Source of the DNA: Pseudomonas fluorescens
GTDB taxonomy: Bacteria > Pseudomonadota > Gammaproteobacteria > Pseudomonadales > Pseudomonadaceae
Direction: 5' to 3'
Assembly (NCBI RefSeq): GCF_003732425.1
Contig: NZ_MOBX01000014.1
Coordinates: 958,723-1,022,722 of the forward strand
DNA: 64,000 nt
Positions 40,212-49,549 of the stretch are shown here, in pieces. The notes beneath the pieces are model-generated. The model was not told where the DNA came from, did no database searches, and worked only from the letters and a program-made list of their open reading frames with translations. The stretch's first letter is position 1, and every line of letters begins with the position of its first letter. A program made the translations under genes and the position numbers.

Positions 40212-41399
40212 TTACGCCGTCGCCAATGAACCACGCTGCGAAACACTCAAAAACCGCAACAACGCCAACAGCGGAAACACACTGCCGACAATCACGATCC
40301 ACAACCAGCCGCCATGCTCATACACCGCACTGGCCACCGACGAGCCGAAGGCGCCGCCGATGAAGATGCTGGTCATGTAAAGCGCATTCAAACGGCCACG
40401 ACTTTTGGCGTCCAGCGAATACACCGCGCGCTGGCCGAGGACCATGTTCATCTGCACGCAGAAGTCGAGCACCACACCGGTCACGGCCAGGCCGATGACG
40501 CTGTAGGCCGGATGAATGAAGGCGGGCAGGAAGCTCAGGCTGGCGAACAGCATGGCCAGCAGCGAGGCGATGCGGGTGTGGCCGGCGTCGGCCAGGCGTC
40601 CGCTGATCGGCGCGGCGATGGCACCGATGGCGCCGACCAGGGCGAAGATCGCGATCTCGCTTTGCGACAAACCATGGTTGCGCGCCAGCTCCAGCGGCAC
40701 CGCAGTCCAGAACAAGCTGAACGTGGCGAACATGCAGCCCTGATAAAACGCACGCTGACGCAGTACCGGTTGCTGGCGCAGAAGCGTCCACAGCGAACCG
40801 ATCAATTGGCCATACGTGGCGCTGTGATCAGGCTGGCGCTTGGGCACGGTGAGCGCGAGTACCACGCTGATCGCTGCCATCAATGCGGCGGCAATCATGA
40901 ACATCGCCCGCCAGCCCAAATGATCGGCGACCACACTCGACACCGGTCGCGCCAGCAGTATACCCAGCAACAAGCCGCCCATGATCCCGCCGACCACCCG
41001 GCCACGGGATTCTTCCGGTGCCAGATGCGCAGCCAATGGAATCAGGATCTGCACCGACACCGAACTGAAGCCCACCAGCAACGAGATCAGCAGGAACACG
41101 TTCGGCTGATCGGTAAACGCCGCCGCCAACAGGCTGGCAATCGCCACCACCGTGGTGATGATCATCAACCGCCGGTTTTCCAGCAGATCCGCCAGTGGCA
41201 CCAGAAAGAACAGGCCCAGCGCATAACCGATCTGCGTCAGCGAGACGATGAAGCTGGCCATGGTGTCGCTCAGACCGATATCGGGTGCGATCAGGCCGAT
41301 GATCGGCTGCGCGTAGTAGATGTTGGCAACGATGGCGCCGCAGCAGAAGGCGAACAGCAGCACCATGCCTCGGGTCATTGCGTGAGTGGTGGTGGTCAT
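40212..41399 (-). CDS. MFS transporter, drug/sugar efflux type
   Basis: The 395-residue product has 12 membrane helices, the cytoplasmic motif-A-like loop PLADLLENRRLMII between helices 2 and 3, and ESRGRVVGGIMGGLLLGILLARPVSS in helices 4-5, typical of the YnfM/DHA1-type exporters. The substrate cannot be told. It is divergent from the DUF5666-like gene and stands alone on its strand. Confidence 0.85.
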   Translation of the reverse strand: MTTTTHAMTRGMVLLFAFCCGAIVANIYYAQPIIGLIAPDIGLSDTMASFIVSLTQIGYALGLFFLVPLADLLENRRLMIITTVVAIASLLAAAFTDQPNVFLLISLLVGFSSVSVQILIPLAAHLAPEESRGRVVGGIMGGLLLGILLARPVSSVVADHLGWRAMFMIAAALMAAISVVLALTVPKRQPDHSATYGQLIGSLWTLLRQQPVLRQRAFYQGCMFATFSLFWTAVPLELARNHGLSQSEIAIFALVGAIGAIAAPISGRLADAGHTRIASLLAMLFASLSFLPAFIHPAYSVIGLAVTGVVLDFCVQMNMVLGQRAVYSLDAKSRGRLNALYMTSIFIGGAFGSSVASAVYEHGGWLWIVIVGSVFPLLALLRFLSVSQRGSLATA

Positions 41400-41640
41400 A
41401 AGGTTTCTCGATCCAGCGAAAGAATGCGCTAAGGCTATGGGGCAAACCGGGTGGGCAGAAGACGCCTTCGGTTGATATCAGTTATTCCGTTGCGCAATGA
41501 ATGGTGGCTATCGCATGTCATCCATCGGCGAACCTTGCGTCCGACCGTTGAGGGTCGATGATACATTCACTTACATCCTCTTCGATAGCGTGCTTATGTT
41601 TGCAACGGGCGTGTTCAACTTTGATGACCGGAGGAATGCA

Positions 41641-42261
41641 ATGTTTCGTCAGACGCTTCGCCACACCGCAACGATGGTTTTGATCAGCCTGCTGAGCGCA
41701 ATGAGCGCACAGGCCGCCGACGCACCGGGGATGCGCATCGGTGTGCGCGGCGAGATCACCGGGGTCAGCACCGACAGCTTGAAAGTCCACGTCAACAGCG
41801 GCGAGAACGTGGTAATTCAGTTGACCGGCGACACCAAGGTTCGCGCCGTCACCCTGGCCAATATCGAAGACATCAAACCCGGCAGTTACATTGGTTCGGC
41901 GGCGATGCCACAGGAGGACGGCACGCTCAAGGCGCTGGAGGTGCATGTATTCCCGCCGGAGCTGGCGGGCAGCGGCGACGGCCATCGGCCGTTTGATCTG
42001 GCCAAGGGCAGCAGCATGACCAATGGCAGCGTCGGCGATCTGGTGGTGAGCAACGGGCGGGTGCTGACGGTGAACTACAAGGGCGGGCAGCAGAAGATTC
42101 TGGTGCCGGAGGATGTGCCGATCGTCAATCTGGTGCCGGGGGATCGGAGTTTGCTGAAGGTTGGGGTGAAGATCGTTACGTTCGTCACGCAAGGTGCGGA
42201 TGGCACACTGACGGCGCAATCGATTTCTGCCGGTAAGGATGGCGTCACTCCACCGATGTAA
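41641..42261 (+). CDS. DUF5666-like periplasmic protein
   Basis: The 206-residue product has a signal peptide (1-24, ending AQA) and a beta-rich OB-like domain with repeats of the form GEITGVSTDSLKVHVNSGENVVIQLTGDTKVRAV. This is the pattern of DUF5666 proteins; function unknown. ATG 41641 follows GGAGGA and begins a proper signal peptide; the frame is open upstream to 41497 but without such features. It is followed by a REPIN and a shared bidirectional terminator. Confidence 0.72.
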   Translation: MFRQTLRHTATMVLISLLSAMSAQAADAPGMRIGVRGEITGVSTDSLKVHVNSGENVVIQLTGDTKVRAVTLANIEDIKPGSYIGSAAMPQEDGTLKALEVHVFPPELAGSGDGHRPFDLAKGSSMTNGSVGDLVVSNGRVLTVNYKGGQQKILVPEDVPIVNLVPGDRSLLKVGVKIVTFVTQGADGTLTAQSISAGKDGVTPPM

Positions 42262-42279
42262 CTGCCTGAGCACAATCCC

Positions 42280-42369
42280 TGTAGGAGTGACCCTGCTCGC
42301 GATAGCGGTCTATCAGCCACCAAATGTGCTGAACGATAGAACGCTATCGCGAGCAGGCTTACTCCTACA
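42280..42369. repeat. REPIN, TGTAGGAGTGACCCTGCTCGC class
   Basis: Inverted arms of about 28 bases (TGTAGGAGTGACCCTGCTCG... ending GATAGCG) around a 34-base centre. It matches the elements at 55458 and 61153, defining a second REPIN family in this window with TAGGAGTG and GATAGCG in place of TGGGAGCG and GAAG. Confidence 0.88.
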
Positions 42370-42399
42370 TTGGTTTTGTGTTGCATTCGGAAACCCATA

Positions 42400-42429
42400 A
42401 AAAAGGCGACCACTGTGGGTCGCCTTTTT
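42400..42429. terminator. Bidirectional terminator
   Basis: 12-bp stem AAAAAGGCGACC / GGTCGCCTTTTT with a short loop, between the convergent DUF5666-like and sulfate-binding genes; the A- and T-runs make it usable from both sides. Confidence 0.9.
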
Positions 42430-42444
42430 ATGTCAGCTCAAGCC

Positions 42445-43443
42445 TTACTGGCCGCTGTAAATCTGATCGAAAACCCCACCATCATTGAAGTGAGTCTTCT
42501 GCACGGTGCGCCAGTCACCAAAGGTCTTCTCAACCGAGAGGAAATCAACTTTCGGGAAACGATCGGTGTGCTTCGCCAGCACCGCCGGATCACGCGGACG
42601 CAGGTAGTTTGCTGCAGCAATCTCCTGACCTTCCGGCGACCACAGGTACTTCAGGTACTCATCCGCCGCCGCGCGCGAGCCCTTTTTGTCGACCACTTTG
42701 TCGACCACCGATACCGGCGGCTCAGCCTCGGCCGAAACGCTCGGATAAATCACTTCGAACTGATCACGACCAAACTCGCGGGCAATCATTTCCGCTTCGT
42801 TTTCGAAGGTCACCAGCACGTCGCCGATCTGGTTGGTCATGAAGGTCGTGGTGGCGGCGCGGCCACCGGTATCCAGCACCGGCGCTTGCTTGAACAGTTT
42901 GCCGACGAAGTCTTTGGCCTTGTTCTCGTCGCCACCGTTCTTCAGCACATAACCCCAGGCCGACAGGTAGGTGTAGCGGCCGTTACCCGAGGTTTTCGGA
43001 TTTGGCACGATCACTTGCACGCCGTCCTTGAGCAGATCCGGCCAGTCCTTCAGGGCTTTCGGGTTGCCTTTGCGGACGATGAACACCGTGGCCGAGGTGA
43101 ACGGCGCGCTGTTGTTCGGCAGGCGCGTGACCCAGTTCTCCGGGACCAGTTTGCCGTTGTCGGCGAGGGCGTTGATGTCGGTGGCCATGTTCATGGTGAT
43201 GACGTCAGCCGGCAGGCCGTCGATCACCGAACGCGCTTGCTTGCTCGAACCGCCGAAGGACATCTGCACGGTGATGTTTTCGTTGTGCTCGGCCTGCCAG
43301 TGTTTCTGGAACGCAGTGTTGTAGTCCTTATAGAAATCGCGCATCACGTCGTAGGAAACGTTGAGCAGCGTCGGGGCTGCCTGAGCGATGTTGGCCAAGG
43401 CCAGGCCGGCGGCAAGAAGTGAGGCGCCAAAGAGTTTTTTCAC
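42445..43443 (-). CDS. sbp: Sulfate ABC transporter substrate-binding protein
   Basis: The 332-residue product has a signal peptide (1-22, ending AQA) and the periplasmic sulfate/thiosulfate-binding fold: TLLNVSYDVMRDFYKDYN, SFGGSSKQARSVIDGLPADV, and NPKTSGNGRYTYLSAWGY. Length is normal for Sbp/CysP. No permease or ATPase genes are adjacent, so it must serve a transporter encoded elsewhere. Regulation by sulfur supply is expected but no Cys-box was identified. Confidence 0.93.
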   Translation of the reverse strand: MKKLFGASLLAAGLALANIAQAAPTLLNVSYDVMRDFYKDYNTAFQKHWQAEHNENITVQMSFGGSSKQARSVIDGLPADVITMNMATDINALADNGKLVPENWVTRLPNNSAPFTSATVFIVRKGNPKALKDWPDLLKDGVQVIVPNPKTSGNGRYTYLSAWGYVLKNGGDENKAKDFVGKLFKQAPVLDTGGRAATTTFMTNQIGDVLVTFENEAEMIAREFGRDQFEVIYPSVSAEAEPPVSVVDKVVDKKGSRAAADEYLKYLWSPEGQEIAAANYLRPRDPAVLAKHTDRFPKVDFLSVEKTFGDWRTVQKTHFNDGGVFDQIYSGQ

Positions 43444-43467
43444 TGCGCATTCCTTGTTATCTATTTA

Positions 43468-43568
43468 TGTAGGAGCTGCCGAAGGCTCGGGCCGTGTTCG
43501 GACGATCTTTTGATTTTGTTTTTTACAAGATCAAGATCAAAAGATCGCAGCCTGCGGCAGCTCCTACA
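43468..43568. repeat. REPIN, TGTAGGAGCTGCC class
   Basis: Left arm TGTAGGAGCTGCCGAAGGCT... at 43468 and right arm ...GCGGCAGCTCCTACA ending 43568. The arms have diverged in the middle, and the interior contains GATCTTTTGAT words as at 21337. Confidence 0.8.
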
Positions 43569-43640
43569 GGGGGTGATGTTCAATTGCCACTGACTATAAC
43601 GGGGCGCGCATAGTCGTTTAAAGATTAAAAAGCTCTTTGC

Positions 43641-44465
43641 TTATTCCAGTTTCTTGAACAGTGCATTGCCGCATCGCGAGCAAAACGCTGCGCCATGCTC
43701 ATGGCTGTTTTTCTTGCACACCGGGCAATCGTGTTGCAGCTGTTCGCCGCGCATGGCATTGGCCAGTTCGGCGGTGAAAATCCCGGTCGGTACGGCGATG
43801 ATCGAGTAACCGGTGATCATCACCAGTGACGAAATCACCTGACCCAGCGGGGTCTTCGGCACGATGTCGCCGAAGCCCACCGTGGTCAACGTGACGATAG
43901 CCCAATAGATGCCTTTGGGAATGCTGGTGAAGCCATGTTCCGGGCCTTCGATCACGTACATCAGCGTGCCGAACACCGTCACCAGGGTGCAGACGCTGAC
44001 CAGAAACACCACGATCTTCTGCTTGCTGCCACGCAGCGCCGACATCAGATAATTGGCTTGCTTGAGGTACGGGCTGAGCTTGAGCACGCGGAAAATCCGC
44101 AGCATCCGAATAATGCGGATAATCAGCAGGTACTGCGCATCGCTGTAATACAGGGCGAGGATGCCGGGCACGATCGCCAGCAGATCCACCAGCCCGTAAA
44201 AGCTGAAGGCGTAGCGCAACGGCTTGGGCGAGCAGTACAGACGCAGGATGTACTCGCCGAGAAAGATGATCGTGAAGCCCCACTCGATGTAGGCCAGCAC
44301 GTCGGCGTAGTTCTGGTGAATGCTGTCGATACTGTCGAGCATCACGATCACCAGACTGGCGAGGATGATCAACAGCAAAATGCCGTCGAAGCGACGCCCG
44401 GCGAGGGTGTCGCTCTGGAAAATCATGACGTAAAGCCGTTCGCGCCAACTGTTGCTGCTGTCCAT
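43641..44465 (-). CDS. Voltage-gated potassium channel with C-terminal zinc ribbon
   Basis: The 274-residue product has six membrane helices: a voltage-sensor S4 with spaced arginines (RIIRMLRIFRVLKL, about 117-130) and a pore with selectivity filter TVGFGD (195-200), GFG being a potassium-type variant. The C-terminal tail has a zinc-ribbon-like pair CPVC (C247, C250) and CSRC (C262, C265), unusual for this family. The protein resembles KvAP/Kch-type channels. It is transcribed alone. Confidence 0.9.
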   Translation of the reverse strand: MDSSNSWRERLYVMIFQSDTLAGRRFDGILLLIILASLVIVMLDSIDSIHQNYADVLAYIEWGFTIIFLGEYILRLYCSPKPLRYAFSFYGLVDLLAIVPGILALYYSDAQYLLIIRIIRMLRIFRVLKLSPYLKQANYLMSALRGSKQKIVVFLVSVCTLVTVFGTLMYVIEGPEHGFTSIPKGIYWAIVTLTTVGFGDIVPKTPLGQVISSLVMITGYSIIAVPTGIFTAELANAMRGEQLQHDCPVCKKNSHEHGAAFCSRCGNALFKKLE

Positions 44466-44486
44466 GGATAACGCCTGAATCGAAGA

Positions 44487-45404
44487 TCAGCGCAGCCTAG
44501 GTTGATTCTCCCCGTGAGCGCAAGGCGCACGCTCGACGACGGCTTTGCCGAGCATCTGAATCCCGGCGCGAATCAGCCAGCAGGCGAGGATGAATGGCGC
44601 GGTCAACGTGGCGAGGCCAACGGCTGCAAACAGCGGTGTGACCAGCAGCGCGAGGACGATACCCAGCAGCGGCAGCCACGGTTGTTGGCGTTGCGCGGAG
44701 AAGGCGAGGGCGGCGAGCACGGCGTTGTAACTGCCGAGGCCTGAAAGTGCAGTGCTGGTTTCGTGGTGCAGAAGGCTGGAGCCGAGGCCAATGGCAGACG
44801 CCAGCATCGCCCAACAGAATGCCCGGCGATCAGCGATCAGCAATCCGACAGCGATCAGTGCGCCGGCCAGTGGATGACCGAGGAACATCACCTGACCCAA
44901 ACCGCGCAGTTCAGCGGCGAGCAGGTTCAGCGTGTTCATTTCGATGTGCGCCACTGGCGCCGACGGTTCGGCGAACAGCAGAAGGATCCAGCTCAGCGCT
45001 ACGAACGGCGAGGTGTAGGCCGGTATGGAGGAGCGGCTGCGGTATACGTGCTTGAGCCATTGCTGTGTGACCATCGCGCTCAAGCCACCAGCGGCGAGAA
45101 TCAGCGGCGGCAACATTGGCGACCAAGGGAAATACAGGCTCAGCAGCAGGCCGAGCAGCACGCCGTTGTAGCTGAACAGTCCGGACTGACGATCGGCCTT
45201 GGCGTAGTTGCGTCGTTGTGCGGTGAGCAAACCGGCGACGGCACCGAGCAGCGCACCGGCGAACAGCACCGGCGCCGTCAGCAGGATCGCCAACAGGCAC
45301 AGCAGACCGCACAGCGGATGACGCTGGAGGAATATTTGACTGAAACCGTTGAGCAAAGCCTCGGCCCAGTCGGGGCAGTGGGTGTTGAAATGATTGGCGG
45401 GCAT
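44487..45404 (-). CDS. Urea transporter
   Basis: The 305-residue product has about ten membrane helices and internal two-fold symmetry of the urea transporter (UT) family: LFSYNGVLLGLLLSLYF in the first half and LGSYNAVLAALAF in the second, each carrying the family GxxxYN signature. It is a channel-like facilitator for urea. No urease genes are in the window. It lies 82 bases upstream of the channel gene's region on the same strand but with no overlap. Confidence 0.88.
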   Translation of the reverse strand: MPANHFNTHCPDWAEALLNGFSQIFLQRHPLCGLLCLLAILLTAPVLFAGALLGAVAGLLTAQRRNYAKADRQSGLFSYNGVLLGLLLSLYFPWSPMLPPLILAAGGLSAMVTQQWLKHVYRSRSSIPAYTSPFVALSWILLLFAEPSAPVAHIEMNTLNLLAAELRGLGQVMFLGHPLAGALIAVGLLIADRRAFCWAMLASAIGLGSSLLHHETSTALSGLGSYNAVLAALAFSAQRQQPWLPLLGIVLALLVTPLFAAVGLATLTAPFILACWLIRAGIQMLGKAVVERAPCAHGENQPRLR

Positions 45405-45452
45405 GTTGAGAAAATCTGGGCAGTTGGAAAATCAAAAGGTCTTGCAAGTCAC

Positions 45453-45588
45453 TGTGGCGAGGGGATTTATCCCCGTTGGGCTGCGAAGCGGCCCCCCATC
45501 GGAGAATGCGGTTTCTCTGTGGAAACCGTCACACCCTTAAAAGCGACGACTGCTGCGCAGCCGAACGGGGATAAATCCCCTCGCCACA
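45453..45588. repeat. REPIN, TGTGGCGAGGGGATTTATCCCC class
   Basis: Inverted arms of about 33 bases (TGTGGCGAGGGGATTTATCC... to CTGCG) separated by about 70 bases. It lies between the urea transporter and pyruvate kinase genes. Confidence 0.9.
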
Positions 45589-45615
45589 AGGTTATGCACC
45601 CACTTTTATGGTGGG

Positions 45616-47031
45616 TCAGATCAACGTTTCGATCCGCAGCGAGTTAGTCGAACCCGGCTGGCCGAATGGCACTCCGGCGGTGATCAGCAGCGTGTCTCCG
45701 CGCTCGGCCATACCCTGTGCCTGAGCGATCTCCAGCGCGGTCGAGCAGACTTCGTCGACCTGCCGCAGGCGATCGTTGACCACCGAATGAATGCCCCACG
45801 CCACGCTCAAACGCCGCGCGGTCTGCAGGTTCGGTGTCAGGTTGAGGATCGGCGCTTTCGGCCGTTCCCGCGCCGCTCGCAGACTTGAGGCGCCCGACTC
45901 GCTGTAGTTGACCAGCACCGCCACCGGCAGCACGTTGCTGATACGCCGGATTGCGCAGCTGATCGCATCGGAAACGGTCGCTTCAGCCTTCGGCCGACTG
46001 ACGTCGAGTTGCGTCTGATAGTCCGGGCCGTTTTCCACCTGGCGAATGATCTTGCTCATCATCTGCACGGCTTCCAGCGGGTATTCGCCGGACGCGGTTT
46101 CCGCCGACAACATCACCGCATCGGCACCCTCGGCCACGGCGTTGGCAACGTCAGTCACCTCGGCGCGGGTCGGGGCAGGGGAGAAGCGCATCGACTCAAG
46201 CATCTGCGTCGCCACCACCACCGGTTTGCCGAGTTCGCGGCACGTCGTGATGATGTTTTTCTGGATCTGCGGCACGCTTTCGGCCGGCACTTCCACGCCG
46301 AGGTCACCACGCGCCACCATGATCGCGTCGCTCAACTCAGCGATTTCACGCAGTTGTTCAACCGCCGAAGGCTTCTCGATTTTTGCCATCAGAAAGGCCT
46401 TGTCGCCGATCAATGCGCGGGCTTCGATGATGTCCTGCGGACGCTGCACAAATGACAGCGCAACCCAGTCCACGCCCAGTTCCAGACCGAAGCTCAGGTC
46501 GCGGCGATCCTTGGCAGTCAGCGGGCTGAGGTCGAGCACCGCTTGCGGCACGTTGACGCCTTTGCGGTCCGACAGTTCGCCGCCATTGAGCACGGTGGTA
46601 TCGATCGCGTCAGCGTATTTGGTGACCACGCGCAGACGCAGTTTGCCGTCGTCGAGCAGCAGATCCATGCCCGCTTCCAGCGCCGCAATGATCTCCGGAT
46701 GCGGCAGGTTCACCCGGCGCTCATCGCCCGGTGTCGCGTCGAGATCAAGGCGGAACGCCTGGCCACGATGCAGCTGCACCTTGCCGTCGGCGAACTTGCC
46801 GACGCGCAGTTTCGGCCCCTGCAAGTCCATCAGAATGCCCAGCGGGTAGTTGAGCTGGCGCTCGACTTCGCGGATCCACTGATAGCGCTTGGCGTGGTCG
46901 GCGTGATCGCCGTGGCTGAAGTTCAGGCGAAAGATATTCACCCCGGCCTCGACCAGCTCACGGATGTCTGCGATGCCATCGACAGCAGGCCCGAGGGTGG
47001 CGAGGATTTTGACCTTTTTATCAGGCGTCAT
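45616..47031 (-). CDS. pykF: Pyruvate kinase PykF
   Basis: Pyruvate kinase converts phosphoenolpyruvate and ADP to pyruvate and ATP. The 471-residue product has the catalytic TIM barrel (KILATLGPAVDG, NIFRLNFSHGD, FLMAKIEKPSAV, IMVARGDLGVEVP) with a small B domain, and the C-terminal allosteric domain. Last gene of the gcl operon: its start overlaps the glycerate kinase stop by four bases, tying glycerate breakdown to pyruvate formation. The symbol follows the P. aeruginosa gene at the same place in this operon, as I recall it. Confidence 0.93.
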   Translation of the reverse strand: MTPDKKVKILATLGPAVDGIADIRELVEAGVNIFRLNFSHGDHADHAKRYQWIREVERQLNYPLGILMDLQGPKLRVGKFADGKVQLHRGQAFRLDLDATPGDERRVNLPHPEIIAALEAGMDLLLDDGKLRLRVVTKYADAIDTTVLNGGELSDRKGVNVPQAVLDLSPLTAKDRRDLSFGLELGVDWVALSFVQRPQDIIEARALIGDKAFLMAKIEKPSAVEQLREIAELSDAIMVARGDLGVEVPAESVPQIQKNIITTCRELGKPVVVATQMLESMRFSPAPTRAEVTDVANAVAEGADAVMLSAETASGEYPLEAVQMMSKIIRQVENGPDYQTQLDVSRPKAEATVSDAISCAIRRISNVLPVAVLVNYSESGASSLRAARERPKAPILNLTPNLQTARRLSVAWGIHSVVNDRLRQVDEVCSTALEIAQAQGMAERGDTLLITAGVPFGQPGSTNSLRIETLI

Positions 47032-48302
47032 GATTTGCAGCTCTCAAGTATCAGAATGGCGCGGAAGTCGTTGACGTTGGTGCGGGTCGGCTCGGTGACG
47101 ATCAGCGCATCGAGCGCCTCGAAATAGCCGTAGCCGTTGTTGTTATCCAGTTCATCGCTGGCGCTCAGGCCGAGGGCGGCGGCGCGGGCGTAGCTGTCCG
47201 GGGTCATGATCGCGCCGGCGTTGTCTTCCGAGCCGTCGATGCCGTCGGTGTCACCGGCCAAGGCATAAACCCCGGGCTGGCCTTTGAGGCTGTCGGTCAG
47301 GCTCAGGAGAAATTCGGCGTTGCGCCCGCCACGGCCATTGCCGCGCACGGTCACGGTGGTTTCGCCGCCGGAGAGAATCACGCACGGCGCGGCCAATGGC
47401 TGGCCGTGATTGATGATCTGGCGGGCGATGCCGGCGTGGACTTTTGCCACTTCGCGCGATTCGCCTTCGAGGTCGCCGAGGATCAGCGTGCTGAAACCGG
47501 CCTGACGGCATTTCACTGCGGCGGCATCCAACGATTGCTGAGGACGGGCGATCAATTGGAAGTGGCTGCGCGCCAGACTCGGATCGCCGGGTTTGACGGT
47601 TTCCGACTCAGGGCTTTGCAGCCAGTTACGCACGGACGCGGGAATCTCGATGCCGTAGCGTTTGATGATCGCCAGCGCTTCGGCGGAAGTGCTTGGATCG
47701 GCCACGGTCGGGCCGGACGCGATGACCGTGGCGAGGTCGCCCGGTACATCGGAAATCGCGTAGGTATACACAGTGGCGGGCCAGCAGGCTTTGCCCAGAC
47801 GCCCGCCCTTGATCGCCGAGAGGTGCTTGCGCACGCAATTCATCTCGCCGATGGTCGCGCCGGATTTGAGCAGGGCTTTGTTGATCGACTGCTTGTCGGC
47901 AAGGGTGATGCCTTCGGCCGGCAAGGCGAGCAGGGCCGAGCCGCCACCAGAGAGCAGGAAGATCACGCGGTCGTCTTCGGTCAGGTTGCTGACCAGTTCC
48001 AGCACGCGCTTGGCCACGGCCAGACCGGCAGCATCCGGCACCGGGTGCGCGGCTTCGACCACTTCGATTTTTTCGCACGGGGCGCCGTGACCGTAACGGG
48101 TCACCACCAAGCCTGTGACTTCACCTTCCCAGCAGCGCTCGACCACTTGCGCCATGGCCGCAGCGGCTTTGCCGGCGCCGATGACGATCACCCGGCCGCT
48201 GCGATCGGCAGGCAGATGGGCTTCGAGGACTTGGTTCGGATGCGCCGCGTCGATGGCTGTGGCAAACAGCTCGCGCAGCAGTTGTTGCGGATCGACCGAC
48301 AT
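47028..48302 (-). CDS. ttuD: Glycerate 2-kinase (MOFRL family)
   Basis: This enzyme phosphorylates D-glycerate to 2-phosphoglycerate. The 424-residue product has the N-terminal DUF4147 domain (VIGAGKAAAAMAQ, FLLSGGGSALLALP) and a C-terminal MOFRL domain (LSGGETTVTVRGNGRGGRNAEFLLS, GDTDGIDGSEDNAGAIM). The older name TtuD calls it hydroxypyruvate reductase, but family evidence favours the kinase. It follows glxR after a REPIN and overlaps pykF. Confidence 0.93.
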   Translation of the reverse strand: MSVDPQQLLRELFATAIDAAHPNQVLEAHLPADRSGRVIVIGAGKAAAAMAQVVERCWEGEVTGLVVTRYGHGAPCEKIEVVEAAHPVPDAAGLAVAKRVLELVSNLTEDDRVIFLLSGGGSALLALPAEGITLADKQSINKALLKSGATIGEMNCVRKHLSAIKGGRLGKACWPATVYTYAISDVPGDLATVIASGPTVADPSTSAEALAIIKRYGIEIPASVRNWLQSPESETVKPGDPSLARSHFQLIARPQQSLDAAAVKCRQAGFSTLILGDLEGESREVAKVHAGIARQIINHGQPLAAPCVILSGGETTVTVRGNGRGGRNAEFLLSLTDSLKGQPGVYALAGDTDGIDGSEDNAGAIMTPDSYARAAALGLSASDELDNNNGYGYFEALDALIVTEPTRTNVNDFRAILILESCKS

Positions 48303-48350
48303 GGCGGGCTCCCGGAATTCTTGTTATTCGAAAGGGCAACTCAGATCCCT

Positions 48351-48440
48351 TGTAGGAGTGAGCCTGCTCGCGAAGGCGGTGTGTCAGCCAACATGGATGT
48401 TGAATGTGCAACCGCTTTCGCGAGCAGGCTCGCTCCCACA
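48351..48440. repeat. REPIN between glxR and ttuD
   Basis: Inverted arms TGTAGGAGTGAGCCTGCTCGCG... and CGCGAGCAGGCTCGCTCCCA... differ slightly, so the element combines one arm of each REP family. It lies within an operon. Confidence 0.88.
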
Positions 48441-48455
48441 GGGTTTGCGTAGGCT

Positions 48456-49349
48456 TTATTTGTTGTCGCGAATCGAGAAGTTGGCCATGTGTTCCAGACC
48501 TTTGATCAGCGCCGAGTGATCCCAGTTGCTGCCACCGATCGCTGCGCAGGTGCTGAACACTTGCTGAGCGTTGGCGGTGTTCGGCAGGTTGATGTTCAGC
48601 TCTTTGGCGCCTTGCAGGGCCAGGTTCAGGTCTTTCTGGTGCAGGCTGATGCGGAAGCCTGGATCGAAGGTGCCTTTGATCATGCGCTCGCCGTGCACTT
48701 CGAGAATCTTCGACGAAGCGAAACCGCCCATCAGTGCCTCACGCACCTTGGCCGGATCGGCACCGTTTTTCGAAGCGAACAGCAGGGCTTCCGCGACGGC
48801 CTGAATGTTCAGGGCAACGATGATCTGGTTGGCGACTTTGGCGGTCTGACCGTCGCCATTGCCACCGACCAGGGTGATGTTCTTGCCCATGGCCTGGAAC
48901 AGCGGCAGGGCGCGTTCGAAGGCATCGGCGTCGCCACCGACCATGATGCTCAGGGTCGCGGCCTTTGCGCCGACTTCACCGCCGGACACTGGCGCGTCGA
49001 GGTATTGCGCGCCTTTCTCGTTGATCTTCGCCGCGAAAGCCTTGGTCGCGGTTGGCGAGATTGAGCTCATGTCGATCACCACTTTGCCTTTGCCGATACC
49101 GGCGGCAATGCCGTCAGCGCGGAACAGCACGTCGTCGACCTGTGGGGTATCCGGAACCATGACGATGATGAATTCAGCTTCCTGCGCCACTTCGCGCGGG
49201 TTGGCCAGAGCAACGGCGCCAGCGGCGACCAGATCAGCAGGAGCGGCGTCGTGGTGCGCCGACAGGAACAGGCTGTGACCGGCTTTCTGCAGGTTCGCCG
49301 CCATTGGGTGGCCCATGATGCCGGTGCCGATAAATCCGATTTTAGCCAT
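48456..49349 (-). CDS. glxR: Tartronate semialdehyde reductase
   Basis: This enzyme reduces tartronate semialdehyde to D-glycerate with NAD(P)H. The 297-residue product has an N-terminal Rossmann fold (KIGFIGTGIMGHPMAANLQKAGH), the beta-hydroxyacid dehydrogenase signature region (LDAPVSGGEVGAKAATLSIMVGG), and the catalytic lysine region NGDGQTAKVANQIIV. ATG 49349 follows an AGGA site; upstream in-frame sequence is REPIN DNA and not coding. It stands downstream of hyi with a REPIN in the gap. Confidence 0.95.
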   Translation of the reverse strand: MAKIGFIGTGIMGHPMAANLQKAGHSLFLSAHHDAAPADLVAAGAVALANPREVAQEAEFIIVMVPDTPQVDDVLFRADGIAAGIGKGKVVIDMSSISPTATKAFAAKINEKGAQYLDAPVSGGEVGAKAATLSIMVGGDADAFERALPLFQAMGKNITLVGGNGDGQTAKVANQIIVALNIQAVAEALLFASKNGADPAKVREALMGGFASSKILEVHGERMIKGTFDPGFRISLHQKDLNLALQGAKELNINLPNTANAQQVFSTCAAIGGSNWDHSALIKGLEHMANFSIRDNK

Positions 49350-49398
49350 GAGAAAATCCTCTTGTTTTTGTGTAGCCAAATAATGTGCCGAACACCCT

Positions 49399-49533
49399 TT
49401 GTGGCGAGGGAGCTTGCTCCCGCTGGGGCGCGAAGCACCCCCAAAACCAGCCACTGTGGTGTGTCAGGCAAAATCGGTTTGCAGGGTTTACGACTGCTTC
49501 GCAGCCGAGCGGGAGCAAGCTCCCTCGCCACAA
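49399..49533. repeat. REPIN, TTGTGGCGAGGGAGCTTGCTCC class
   Basis: Arms of about 35 bases (TTGTGGCGAGGGAGCTTGCT... with GCGAAGCA inside) and inverted partner ending CTCGCCACAA, separated by about 70 bases. It fills the gap between hyi and glxR. Confidence 0.9.
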
Positions 49534-49549
49534 GGGTTTTGCAGTGTTC

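Noticed and set aside
42370..43422. 350-codon plus-strand frame opposite the sulfate-binding protein gene
   Set aside because: It overlaps the terminator and is antisense to a clear substrate-binding protein with signal peptide.
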